Shown: positions 16,628 to 25,368 of the stretch, one piece after another
Layout of the letters: each line of letters opens with the position of its first letter
Numbering within the stretch: position 1 is the first letter of the stretch
DNA from: Bacteroidia bacterium
GTDB lineage: Bacteria; Bacteroidota; Bacteroidia; AKYH767-A; OLB10
Direction of reading: 5' to 3'
Assembly (NCBI GenBank): GCA_025450095.1
Contig: JANWID010000337.1
Span: 1 to 34,555, forward strand
DNA: 34,555 bases
Notes under the pieces: model-generated
What the model was told of the DNA's origin: nothing
Databases searched by the model: none
What the model saw: the letters and a program-made list of their open reading frames with translations, nothing else
Program-made: the position numbers and the translations under genes

Positions 16628-17959
16628 TTGTTTCAACTGTTACGATACCTGAATCCTTCGTGGTACTATAATCTTAAACCTCCGGCGGACCCCGGCTATT
16701 TTCCTGCACGACGTACACTTAATAACATACAGGCTACCCTGATGGACGACTCACAGCTGAAGCCGGAAAGCCGGGATGCAGAACTTGCCTACCAGGCATT
16801 CCGGAGCGGAATCATCGACAGGGAATTTAAAAGTGGATTTGGCTGGTGGCAGCATAACGGTAGCCTCCTGGAAGATGAATACCGTTTTGCCCGCAGGCAT
16901 TTTCCCACAACCCGTGTAACGATTACCTATCTGCTACGATTGATCACCTTGCATAACCCGTTCACAGAAACTGCCGCATATATTAAAACTAACCGGGTTA
17001 GGAAACTAAAAGCATCGGGAGATTCACATAATGATATTGCATTCCGTGAATTTTCGAGTTCCCTTTTACAGGCTAAGCCTTTGGTAACTGTTATTATTCC
17101 AACACTGAACCGATATTCGTATCTTGAAAATGTATTAAGGGATTTCGAAAATCAGGATTACCGGAATTTAGAAATCATCGTGGTGGATCAATCCGATAAT
17201 TATCAACCGGAATTTTATAAGAATTTCAATTTGCGAATAGATGTCATTTACCAGCAGGAAAAAGCATTGTGGCTGGCACGTAATAACGCTGTAAAAAAAT
17301 CAAAAGGTGATTATATCGCCCTTTCAGAGGATGATGTCAGGATTCCGCCGGACTGGATTTCAAACCACATCAAGTGCATCGATTTTTTCAATGTGGACAT
17401 TTCAGCAGGAGTTTTTTTCCCTTCAGGAAGCAGGATACCGGCTGAAAAAAGTTACTTCCGGTGGGCGGAACAATTTGCAACCGGTAATGCATTGTTAAAA
17501 AAATCTGTATTTAATAAAACTGGATTATTCGACCGGCAATTTGAAAAACAACGAATGGGTGATGGTGAATTCGGGTTGCGTGCATACCTTTCGGGTTTTC
17601 GTTCCATTTCGAATCCATATGCATGGTGTGAGGATCTGAAAGCCGCTTCAGGAGGATTGCGCGAAGCAGGAGCATGGGATGCTTTCCGGCCAAAACATTT
17701 CTGGTCACCACGACCACTGCCTTCTGTTTTGTATTTTTACCGGAAATATTTTGGACAACAGGCAGCTCTGTTTATGCTTTTTTATAATGTTCCGCCTTCC
17801 ATAGTTCCCTACCGTTATAAGCGAAACCGGGTATTACGTTTAGCCGGTTCCTTCCTCGCCATACTGTTGTTTCCACTGATTCTTTTACAGGTCGCAACTT
17901 CATGGTGGTTGGCTTCACAGATGTTGAAGCATCCTAAAATTGAAATGCTGAATGACTGA
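16628..17959 (+). CDS. GT2 family glycosyltransferase with N-terminal extension (TTG start)
   Basis: The 443-residue protein has a GT-A fold GT2 domain at about 150-345, beginning PLVTVIIPTLNRYSYLENVL, with the nucleotide-sugar strand LEIIVVDQSDN and a DXD-like EDDVR at 234-238. The first 150 residues are an extra region without a recognisable fold, and a hydrophobic segment at about 405-430 (LAGSFLAILLFPLILLQV) suggests membrane attachment. An in-frame TAG lies at 16616, and the first plausible start after it is TTG at 16628; the first in-frame ATG is 16742. This is the only GT2 enzyme of the cluster, so it would form an inverted linkage among otherwise GT4-made ones. It overlaps the next gene by 8 bp. 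Confidence 0.85.
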   Translation: MFQLLRYLNPSWYYNLKPPADPGYFPARRTLNNIQATLMDDSQLKPESRDAELAYQAFRSGIIDREFKSGFGWWQHNGSLLEDEYRFARRHFPTTRVTITYLLRLITLHNPFTETAAYIKTNRVRKLKASGDSHNDIAFREFSSSLLQAKPLVTVIIPTLNRYSYLENVLRDFENQDYRNLEIIVVDQSDNYQPEFYKNFNLRIDVIYQQEKALWLARNNAVKKSKGDYIALSEDDVRIPPDWISNHIKCIDFFNVDISAGVFFPSGSRIPAEKSYFRWAEQFATGNALLKKSVFNKTGLFDRQFEKQRMGDGEFGLRAYLSGFRSISNPYAWCEDLKAASGGLREAGAWDAFRPKHFWSPRPLPSVLYFYRKYFGQQAALFMLFYNVPPSIVPYRYKRNRVLRLAGSFLAILLFPLILLQVATSWWLASQMLKHPKIEMLND

Positions 17960-19178
17960 TTTTTTCAAAAAGGGAATGCCTGCATCCGGCCGCCTTTACA
18001 GGGTTTCGGATGAAGCCGTGAGTGAATCGGGATCGGTGTGGATCATATCCAGTGAATTCCCTCCCGGACCCGGAGGAATCGGAAAACATGCATACGATCT
18101 TGCAAGGGCACTTGCGTGGCGCGATTACCAGGTAACTATCTTCACTTCGCAGGATTACAGTACGGAAGCGGAAATTCAGAATTTTAACCAGGCACTTCCT
18201 TCCAATATTCAACTTGTCAGATTCCTTCGTGGTGGATGGTTTATTCATCTTAAGAGATGGAACCTGGTGAAGAGATTCCTGAAAGATAAAAAACCCGAAC
18301 GGATTATTGTCACAGGAAGATTCCCGTTATGGCTGGGCTGGCTGATTAAGAAAAGATATGGAAAACACATTCCCATTCATGCTTTTACTCACGGATCGGA
18401 ATTGGGAGGGAACCGGAATCTGAATTACCTTTTCACCTCGGTATCGCTTGCATCACCCGATCATCTGTGGGCAGTTTCAAATTTTACAAGAAACCTCATT
18501 CAAAACCGGACGAAAAGAAACGACTCTCGTGTCCTTCCTAACGGCTTATGGCTAAACGATTGGCCGTTTGAAAGACAGCATACCTCACAAGTGGCACTGG
18601 AAGGATCGCCGGTGCTGATCACAGTAGGCCGTATTTCATCCCGTAAAGGACAACACCAGCTGGTGAGAGCGCTGCCGGAAATAACCAGCATTTTCCCGGG
18701 TGTACAATATCATCTTGTAGGAATCCCTCAAGGTAAGGAAACACTTCAGCAACTTGCGCAGCAGTTGAATGTGGCAGGCAGGGTATCGGTCCATGGAAAA
18801 GTAAATGGCTTACACGAACTCGCAGCTTATTACCATGCATCTGATGTTTTTGTAATGCTGAGTGAAACGCAGAAAGATGGCAATACAGAAGGATTCGGCA
18901 TCGCTATCCTGGAGGCAAATTATTTTGGAAAGCCCGCTATCGGCGCGCGGGGGTGTGGAATTGAAGATGCCATCATGGATGGTTTCAACGGCCGGCTCGT
19001 AGATGGGAGTAATATTCACGAAGTAGCTGAAGCACTTAAAGATATTATGGATAATTACAGTGCTTATTCGGCCCGTGCAAAAAAATGGGCGGTGCGGCAT
19101 GACTGGAAAATTCTTATCGATCAATTCATAAGCGTAGAGGATGTACCGGTTTTGACCAACATCAATTACGAAGTCTGA
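17952..19178 (+). CDS. GT4 family glycosyltransferase
   Basis: This 408-residue protein is a GT-B transferase. VWIISSEFPPGPGGIGKHAYDLARAL is the familiar N-terminal pattern of PimB/WcaL-like GT4 enzymes, with the glycine-rich acceptor loop GPGGIG. The C-terminal half begins LITVGRISSRKGQHQL, followed by YHLVGIPQGKE and the EX7E motif at E313/E321 (EGFGIAILEANYFG). The start used lies within the end of the GT2 gene (8-bp overlap); an in-frame ATG at 17976 would remove eight residues. The first 28 residues precede the first strand and are not conserved in the family. It ends 2 bp before the next transferase. Confidence 0.9.
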   Translation: MTDFFKKGMPASGRLYRVSDEAVSESGSVWIISSEFPPGPGGIGKHAYDLARALAWRDYQVTIFTSQDYSTEAEIQNFNQALPSNIQLVRFLRGGWFIHLKRWNLVKRFLKDKKPERIIVTGRFPLWLGWLIKKRYGKHIPIHAFTHGSELGGNRNLNYLFTSVSLASPDHLWAVSNFTRNLIQNRTKRNDSRVLPNGLWLNDWPFERQHTSQVALEGSPVLITVGRISSRKGQHQLVRALPEITSIFPGVQYHLVGIPQGKETLQQLAQQLNVAGRVSVHGKVNGLHELAAYYHASDVFVMLSETQKDGNTEGFGIAILEANYFGKPAIGARGCGIEDAIMDGFNGRLVDGSNIHEVAEALKDIMDNYSAYSARAKKWAVRHDWKILIDQFISVEDVPVLTNINYEV

Positions 19179-19180
19179 AA

Positions 19181-20314
19181 ATGAAACTCGCTATAATTTC
19201 GCATACTGTTCATTACCGTGACAGCAATGGAGTCATCAAAGGCTGGGGGCCTACTGTAAGGGAACTGAATTACCTGGCTTCCAAATTTGATGAAATTATA
19301 CATGTTGCTTGCCTGCACAAGGGAGTACCTCCTGATAGTTGTCTTCCTTATGAATCAGTGAACATACGTTTTGTGCCATTACCTCCTTCGGGTGGAAAAA
19401 ATATTTTTGAAAAATTATCTGCTGTAACAAAACTTCCGGAAATTCTTCGTGAAGTGAATGCTGTTTTGCCGCATGTAAATTTCCTGCAGGTCAGGGTGCC
19501 GACGGGATTTGCCAATTACCTGTTACCCTGGCTGTCGTTGCGAAAAAAAAGCAACCGGATGTGGGTGAAATATGCAGGTAACTGGAACCAGCAGGATGCC
19601 CCGGCCGGTTACAAATTTCAGAGATGGTGGCTCCGGAATAATTTTCTGAAATGCAATGTGACCATAAATGGAAACTGGCCCGGTCAGCCTGCACATTGCC
19701 TGACTTTTGAAAATCCATGTCTGGATGACCAGGAACGGCAGAAAGGAAAATCCATTGTGGATGAAAAAAATTTTACAGGTCACTACGCTGCAATTTTCAT
19801 TGGCAGGATGGAACAAGAGAAGGGTGTTGGGAGGATACTCGATGCACTACCTGCTTTTAATCGTAAGAACATAAAAGAAATTCATTTTATAGGTGACGGA
19901 AAAAAACTGGATGATTACAAGGAACAGGCCCGGAAACAGGATCAGGTGAACTGTATTTTTCACGGTAGCGTATCAAGAAAAAAAATCGGCCACTTCCTTG
20001 AGAATAGTCATTTTCTTCTGCTTCCTTCAACTGCTTCCGAAGGATTCCCCAAAGTAATTGCTGAAGGTGCTAATTATGGCGTGATACCGGTTGTATCGGG
20101 AATCAGCAGTATCGGTCAGTATATTAATGATAGAAATGGTTTTCTATGGGATATAACAACTCCATTTTCCACCTGGCTTGATTCACTTGATTTTAATGAA
20201 TCACAACTACGAATGAAAAGCAAAAACGCATTCGAATTTGCCGAAGCATTTACATTTTCCGCATATTATCAGAAACTGAAGGACTACGTATTGAATGATC
20301 CTGAATCTATTTAA
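19181..20314 (+). CDS. GT4-like family glycosyltransferase
   Basis: The 377-residue product is a GT-B transferase of a less common GT4 branch. Its N-terminus reads KLAIISHTVHYRDSNGVIKGWGPTVREL, and RMWVKYAGNWNQQDAP marks the acceptor half. The C-terminal half has YAAIFIGRMEQEKGVGRILD, HFIGDGKKLDDY and the EX7E motif at E287/E295 (EGFPKVIAEGANYG). It begins 2 bp after the previous transferase and its end overlaps the following membrane-protein gene by 20 bp. Sugar specificity is unknown. Confidence 0.87.
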   Translation: MKLAIISHTVHYRDSNGVIKGWGPTVRELNYLASKFDEIIHVACLHKGVPPDSCLPYESVNIRFVPLPPSGGKNIFEKLSAVTKLPEILREVNAVLPHVNFLQVRVPTGFANYLLPWLSLRKKSNRMWVKYAGNWNQQDAPAGYKFQRWWLRNNFLKCNVTINGNWPGQPAHCLTFENPCLDDQERQKGKSIVDEKNFTGHYAAIFIGRMEQEKGVGRILDALPAFNRKNIKEIHFIGDGKKLDDYKEQARKQDQVNCIFHGSVSRKKIGHFLENSHFLLLPSTASEGFPKVIAEGANYGVIPVVSGISSIGQYINDRNGFLWDITTPFSTWLDSLDFNESQLRMKSKNAFEFAEAFTFSAYYQKLKDYVLNDPESI

Positions 20315-21677
20315 ACCCAGGAACAGCCTGGGCTGGTCACTTTTTCATATAGCCTTAGGTTTGGCTACGGTATTCAGCAATGCATTTGTGATCGGATGGT
20401 TTTATTTCATCCTGGCTGGAACTGTTTACCTGATGGCATTCAGCTCTGTGAACCGATCATTAGTCCTTGCAGCGACTATGGCATATCTCGGCGCTTTTGA
20501 ATTACTTGCCAGGATGACAAAATGTTCACCATTGATTCCCTGGGAAGCAAGTAAGTATCTTTTTACAATACTGACATTGTTTGGAATTTACCTGAGATCC
20601 GATAAGCCACGATTTCGTTATACCGGATTTTGGCTGATCCTGCTCGCAATTCCAGCGATATTCCTCGACAGAAGCGGAAGGGTATCGGGAAATGAGATTA
20701 TTTTTAATGTAATGGGAATAGTAAATATCGGATTGGGAATTCTATTTTTCAGCAGCCTGAAAATTAAAAAAAGCAGGTTGCCGGATTTAATTCGCCTGAT
20801 CCTTTTCCCTTGCATTACCATATTGACCTATACGGTCATTAAGACACCAGATCTCAAAGACATTAATTTTTTGCTGGGTGCACAGGTTGTTACATCAGGC
20901 GAATTCGGCTCTAACCAGGTTTCAACTGTATTAGGATTAGGTTTCATGTTAATGTCAATATCGTGTATTATGAACTGGAAAGTGACTTCCAGCCGTGTGC
21001 TCGATGGATTGGCCGCATGTGCATTTTTAATACAGGGTTTGTTTACATTTTCAAGAGGAGGAATGATGAGCGCAGGTATTGCATTGATCCTGTTTACATA
21101 TTACCTTTTTTTCAGAAGTGGCTATAAGGCCAGGATCCCGTTAACGGTCAAGCGTTATGCATTACCGGCATTCATCGTGTTCACTCTTGCTATCTTCTAT
21201 GCAAATAACATTACGGGAGGAAAACTTTTCCTGAGGTACCAGGGCGAAACAGAAGGAACGCTTCTGGGAAGTAAAGAAAAAACCATCAACACGTTTACCA
21301 CAAACCGGAATCTGATATTTATGGAAGATCTCGATCTTTGGTCGGAACATCCTGTGTTTGGTGTCGGTGCCGGTGCATCAAAATATATGAGGGATGAAGG
21401 GAGAGGGCTGACTGCGCATGTGGAATTATCAAGACTTCTGGCTGAACATGGTATTCCGGGATTGATCATATTTATTTTATTGATTGGTTTTGGATTTTCG
21501 ATACGAAAGGAAACGGATCCTGTTATGAGAGCGATTAAGTTAGGTCTTTATTTCCTGGCATTATTCACTACATTCCATTCGGCCACACGTACTTTCATTA
21601 CTCCTTTATTACTCTCCATGTGTTCAGTAAATTATATTCCCGATGAAAAGCACGTTGATTCTGTACCTGGGAAATAA
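20295..21677 (+). CDS. O-antigen polymerase/ligase-family membrane protein (Wzy/WaaL-like)
   Basis: This 460-residue polytopic protein has about eleven predicted hydrophobic segments and belongs to the Wzy_C/O-antigen ligase superfamily. The recognisable part is the large periplasmic loop and its end: SRGGMMSAGIALIL, then DLDLWSEHPVFGVGAGAS, then TAHVELSRLLAEHGIPGL, where the histidine-containing motif before the last helices is the family hallmark. Members either polymerise lipid-linked repeat units (Wzy) or transfer glycan from undecaprenyl to lipid A or protein (WaaL, PglL). The sequence alone does not separate these. Because the locus also encodes an ABC exporter, a ligase role deserves equal weight. 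It overlaps both neighbours, by 20 bp and 35 bp. Confidence 0.85.
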   Translation: MILNLFKPRNSLGWSLFHIALGLATVFSNAFVIGWFYFILAGTVYLMAFSSVNRSLVLAATMAYLGAFELLARMTKCSPLIPWEASKYLFTILTLFGIYLRSDKPRFRYTGFWLILLAIPAIFLDRSGRVSGNEIIFNVMGIVNIGLGILFFSSLKIKKSRLPDLIRLILFPCITILTYTVIKTPDLKDINFLLGAQVVTSGEFGSNQVSTVLGLGFMLMSISCIMNWKVTSSRVLDGLAACAFLIQGLFTFSRGGMMSAGIALILFTYYLFFRSGYKARIPLTVKRYALPAFIVFTLAIFYANNITGGKLFLRYQGETEGTLLGSKEKTINTFTTNRNLIFMEDLDLWSEHPVFGVGAGASKYMRDEGRGLTAHVELSRLLAEHGIPGLIIFILLIGFGFSIRKETDPVMRAIKLGLYFLALFTTFHSATRTFITPLLLSMCSVNYIPDEKHVDSVPGK

Positions 21678-22671
21678 ACTGACAGTACATGGATTTACGC
21701 CAACATCCGTGGAAACACTTGGTCCGGCACTGAGTAAAATGGGTTACCGGCTTGAATCAAGAAGTGCAGTGAAAAATAGTTTTTTCCGGTTACTTGATAT
21801 GTTGTATTCGATCTGGGATCTCAGAAAACACCGGCCGGTTGTCCTGATCGATACATACAGCACTACCGCTTTCTGGTACGCTTATGCCTCGGCGTTAGTA
21901 TGCGCGGCTCTTGGATTGAGGTACATTCCGATACTGCGGGGCGGAGACCTTCCTTCGCGACTCGACCGGTCGCCGCGTGTTTCAAAAACATTATTCGGTA
22001 ACTCCTTTGCAAATGTGGCGGTCTCGGGTTACCTGGATCATGAATTTGCCGGCAGAAATATTCCGACCCAAATCATTCACAATCATATTTATATTTCAGA
22101 TTATCCATTCCAGTCTCGTCGGGTTCTGCGACCCATGATCCTGTGGGTGCGGGCGTTTCATGAAATTTATAATCCGGCACTGGCAATTGATATTCTCAAA
22201 AAATTAACTCATCATTTTCCCGAAGCTAAACTATGCATGGTAGGTCCTGATAAAGATGGCAGTCTTGAAAAATGCAGGAATCTTGCGAGTGGATTAAATG
22301 TTGAATTCACCGGGAAGCTTTCCAAAAAAGACTGGATCATTTTATCGGAACAGTATGATATTTTTCTGAATACAACCAATGTTGATAATACTCCCATTAG
22401 TGTGATGGAAGCCATGGCACTTGGTTTACCTGTTGTATCTACGAATGCGGGTGGTGTTCCATTCATCATTAATAATGATGCAGATGGACTTTTGGTAAAT
22501 AAAAACAATGCGGATGAAGCTGTTGCTGCTATGCTTCGACTGCTCAGTGATCCTGCAAAAGCGGAATCACTTTCACAAGCTGCCAGAAAGCGTGCAGAAG
22601 AATGGGATTGGAGTTGCTCCGGAGCAAAGTGGAAACAGTTAATAGATTCTGTAAACGGAATGCCTTCATGA
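21643..22671 (+). CDS. GT4 family glycosyltransferase
   Basis: This 342-residue GT-B transferase begins inside the Wzy/WaaL-like gene with a 35-bp overlap. LILYLGNKLTVHGFTPTSVETLGPAL is the first strand plus acceptor loop. The donor half includes KLCMVGPDKDGSLE and FTGKLSKKDWIILSEQYDIFLNTTNVDNTPISVMEAMALG. In place of the first glutamate of EX7E there is D248 before E256, as is usual for the branch with DNTPxSVxEAM. A block of hydrophobic residues at about 80-100 may contact the membrane. It overlaps the next gene by ATGA. Specificity is unknown. Confidence 0.87.
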   Translation: MKSTLILYLGNKLTVHGFTPTSVETLGPALSKMGYRLESRSAVKNSFFRLLDMLYSIWDLRKHRPVVLIDTYSTTAFWYAYASALVCAALGLRYIPILRGGDLPSRLDRSPRVSKTLFGNSFANVAVSGYLDHEFAGRNIPTQIIHNHIYISDYPFQSRRVLRPMILWVRAFHEIYNPALAIDILKKLTHHFPEAKLCMVGPDKDGSLEKCRNLASGLNVEFTGKLSKKDWIILSEQYDIFLNTTNVDNTPISVMEAMALGLPVVSTNAGGVPFIINNDADGLLVNKNNADEAVAAMLRLLSDPAKAESLSQAARKRAEEWDWSCSGAKWKQLIDSVNGMPS

Positions 22672-23960
22672 ACCTGCGAAAACAAATTTTCTTGTTCGGA
22701 GCCCGATACAGGAATCCTTCCCTGTGGCAGCATTATAATGATCTCAAAGCATCCGAAAAATGGGATTATGAAAAGCTGAAGCAGTTGCAGGAATCACGTT
22801 TGCTTAGTTTACTGGAACACGCCGCAACAACAAGTCCGTTTTTCCGCAATATATTTAAAGAATTAGGATGGAAAACGGGTGATCCGATTACTCTCGGATT
22901 ATTTTCGAAATTACCGGTCATTACAAAGGAAATGCTGATTACCCGTAATGAGGAATTTCATTCGGAACAGGTAAACGGAAAATTATTTTTGTGTGAAACA
23001 AGTGGTACCAGCGGACAGGTACTTACTTTTCGCCGGAATGAATCGTGGGATTCCTTCAACAGGGCTGCTATTTTCAGAGGCTATTCCTGGTTTGGTGTAC
23101 ATCCCTGGGATTATAATCTTTATTTCTGGGGATACAATTTCAAAGGAGCAAAAAAATTAAGACTTCGGATGCTTGATATCCTGGTGAACCGGTATCGTAT
23201 GTTTGGCTATTCGGAAAATACTATTCAAAAGCTGGTTAGCAAAATCCGGAAGGCAGTTTTTATTGAAGGCTATTCCTCGATGATTTATGAGCTGGCGTGT
23301 GCAGCAGAAAATCATGTTATGAATACCAGCCGGCTTCGACTGATAAAAGGTACTTCGGAAAAAATTTATCCGCATTATGTTCAAAAAACAAAGGAAGTAT
23401 TTGGTAAAGGGATGATCAGTGAATATGGAGCAACCGAAACCGGGATCATTGCATTCGAATGTCCCTATGGAAATATGCATATCAATATGGAAGGAGTTTT
23501 TGTGGAGACAGATGCCGATAATGAAATCCTGGTTACCAATCTTCATTCATGGTCATTCCCGGTGATCCGCTATCGGTTGGGAGATGCGGTGATTATTCCC
23601 ACAGGCCAGGAACGTTGCAAATGTGGTATGGCACACCCGGTGATCCGGGAGGTAACCGGAAGAATCGGCAAAAAAATTTATGGCAAATCAAAAACGTATC
23701 CCAGTTTTACATTTTATTACATTTTTAAAAACCTGTTTTTTGAAAAGAATATGAAGCTTAACTTCCAGGCTCACCAGGCCCAGAAGGGAGAGATCACCTT
23801 CTGGATAAAAGAATCACTTACTGAAAGTGAAAGGGAAATGATTGCTGCGGAAGCTTACAAGTATTTCACAGATGATATTGATATCAGGTTTCAGCATCGC
23901 ACCGATTTTCGTTTACAGGAAGGCAAGCTGCGGGATTTTGTAAGTCAAATTGAAAACTGA
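22668..23960 (+). CDS. CapK/phenylacetate-CoA-ligase-like adenylating enzyme
   Basis: The 430-residue protein belongs to the ANL superfamily, in the CapK branch found in capsule loci. The ATP-binding loop is ETSGTSGQVLTFR (110-122), the adenylate-contact segment is EYGATETGIIAFE (252-264), and the hinge-side motif is YRLGDAVI (302-309). Start at 22668 gives an ATGA overlap with the preceding gene; the upstream in-frame ATG at 22602 would overlap by 70 bp and adds a non-conserved leader. It should activate a carboxylic acid with ATP. In capsule clusters the activated acid is thought to be attached to an amino sugar or hydroxyl, perhaps via a GNAT such as those encoded at 9570-11161. The acid is unknown. 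Confidence 0.85.
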   Translation: MNLRKQIFLFGARYRNPSLWQHYNDLKASEKWDYEKLKQLQESRLLSLLEHAATTSPFFRNIFKELGWKTGDPITLGLFSKLPVITKEMLITRNEEFHSEQVNGKLFLCETSGTSGQVLTFRRNESWDSFNRAAIFRGYSWFGVHPWDYNLYFWGYNFKGAKKLRLRMLDILVNRYRMFGYSENTIQKLVSKIRKAVFIEGYSSMIYELACAAENHVMNTSRLRLIKGTSEKIYPHYVQKTKEVFGKGMISEYGATETGIIAFECPYGNMHINMEGVFVETDADNEILVTNLHSWSFPVIRYRLGDAVIIPTGQERCKCGMAHPVIREVTGRIGKKIYGKSKTYPSFTFYYIFKNLFFEKNMKLNFQAHQAQKGEITFWIKESLTESEREMIAAEAYKYFTDDIDIRFQHRTDFRLQEGKLRDFVSQIEN

Positions 23961-23972
23961 TCACGTGATCGT

Positions 23973-25160
23973 ATGAAGATCCTGGTTTTTTATCAGTATT
24001 TCGGTACTCCTTCCGGAAGCTGGAGCACCAGGATATATGAACTATCACGGCGTTGGGTAAAAGCCGGGCACCAGGTAACGGTGGTGACTGCACCTTATGA
24101 AAAGTCCGATATCCGCGGTAAAGGATTTATTTCCCGGCAGGAAGTTGAAGGAATCCGACTGATCGTTATTAATTCCGGAGACTCGAACCGTGACCGCTTC
24201 CTGGTGCGATCAGTGAAAGCACTATTATTTGCCTTCACATCCTGCATCCTCGCTTTAACAGTTTCCTGTGACATGGTGATTGCCAGTTCGGGTCCGATCA
24301 CAGTAGGAATACCGGCGCTGATAGCTAAATGGTTCCGGCGGAAAAAAATGATTTTTGAAATACGCGATCTTTGGCCACAGGGAGCATTGGAGCTTGGGAA
24401 AATTAAAAACGGGCTCTTGAAAAAACTAGCCCTGTGGTTTGAAAAACTCTGTTACCGGAATGCCTCCCTCGTTGTTGCCTGCTCTCCGGGTATGGCGCAA
24501 TCCGTGAATAAACGTTTTCCCGAAGTGCCGGTGATTGTTATATCAAATGCTTCCGATAATGGAGTATTTGAAACAAAGCAGCCGAAGGCTCACTTGCTTC
24601 CGCAGAAATTTCAGAATAAAAAGCTGGTGATTTATGCAGGATCACTCGGGCTGATGGATCATGGTCATCTTATGATTCGTGCCATGCTTAAAATTAATGA
24701 TCCGGAAATTCAGCTGGTCATCATCGGTGAAGGTGCCGAACGCAAGTCAATGGAACAGGAAGTTGCTGATTCCAAAACCGGCAACATTCATTTTCTCGGC
24801 CTCTTACCCAAGCTGGAAGTTGCATCCTGGCTCGATAACGCAGACGTATCCCTGGTGCTGTTTAAAAATTTTCCAGTACTTCAAACCAGTTCTCCCAACA
24901 AACTTTTTGATGCATTTGCAGCAGGCATCCCTGTGATTCATAATACTACGGGATGGATCCGGGAACTTTGTGAAGAGCATCAATTTGGTATCAGCATTCA
25001 ACCTGATGATGAAGCCGCCCTGGCGGATGCTATTTTAAAAATTACACGTGATTCAGAACTGAAAAACAAACTGGCTTCCAATTCAAAAAACATGGCGAGC
25101 AAATTTTTTAACCGTGATCATCTGGCATCCCGTTATCTCGAAGCGCTGCAAAAGCTTTAA
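23973..25160 (+). CDS. WbuB-like GT4 family glycosyltransferase
   Basis: This 395-residue GT-B transferase has the features of the WbuB/FnlC-neighbour branch: KILVFYQYFGTPSGSWSTRIYEL at the N-terminus, WVKAGHQVTVVTAPY, the signature FEIRDLWPQGALELG near the middle, and a donor-site segment TSSPNKLFDAFAAGIPV in place of the standard EX7E glutamate. In characterised loci, relatives transfer the second sugar, often L-FucNAc or a similar 6-deoxy amino sugar, onto the lipid-linked first sugar. It is the last gene of the long operon and is followed by the reductase and initiating-transferase genes, a typical association. The specific donor is inferred from family, not shown. Confidence 0.88.
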   Translation: MKILVFYQYFGTPSGSWSTRIYELSRRWVKAGHQVTVVTAPYEKSDIRGKGFISRQEVEGIRLIVINSGDSNRDRFLVRSVKALLFAFTSCILALTVSCDMVIASSGPITVGIPALIAKWFRRKKMIFEIRDLWPQGALELGKIKNGLLKKLALWFEKLCYRNASLVVACSPGMAQSVNKRFPEVPVIVISNASDNGVFETKQPKAHLLPQKFQNKKLVIYAGSLGLMDHGHLMIRAMLKINDPEIQLVIIGEGAERKSMEQEVADSKTGNIHFLGLLPKLEVASWLDNADVSLVLFKNFPVLQTSSPNKLFDAFAAGIPVIHNTTGWIRELCEEHQFGISIQPDDEAALADAILKITRDSELKNKLASNSKNMASKFFNRDHLASRYLEALQKL

Positions 25161-25171
25161 CTGTTATTTTA

Positions 25172-25338
25172 AAATCTTCAACCTTAAATTTTCCATCTAA
25201 TATTTTAAACCAGCATTATGCTTGCATTAAGTTCATATAAGTTTTGAAATTTTAAAGTTTAGATTGAAACTTTTTTCGCCTCCCAAATCTTATATCTTAA
25301 ATTTTCAATATTAAATTTTAAATTAGCATTACACTTCT
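25172..25338. repeat. Diverged direct repeat pair (about 54 bp each) in an AT-rich gap
   Basis: Copy one is 25172-25225 and copy two is 25285-25338, 113 bp apart start to start and alignable without gaps. Both begin AAATCTT and share CTTAAATTTTC, then ATTTTAAA and AGCATTA at matching offsets; about four fifths of positions agree by eye. They occupy most of the 208-bp gap between the WbuB-like and reductase genes, flanking the weak hairpin. Base composition is strongly A+T, so part of the similarity may be compositional. Confidence 0.5.
25254..25276 (+). terminator. Weak candidate intrinsic terminator after the glycosyltransferase operon
   Basis: AAAGTTT (25254-25260) and AAACTTT (25267-25273) form a perfect 7-bp stem with a 6-nt loop, and the right arm runs into six consecutive T (25271-25276). 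The stem has one G-C pair only, so termination would be inefficient. It lies about 95 bp after the last transferase stop and 93 bp before the reductase start. Confidence 0.3.
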
Positions 25339-25368
25339 TTTTTCAAGACATTTAAAATCCCACAACAA

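Noticed and set aside
22212..22733. 173-residue ORF on the minus strand
   Set aside because: It is fully antisense to the GT4 transferase at 21643 and the start of the CapK-like gene, whose motifs are intact; no recognisable domain.
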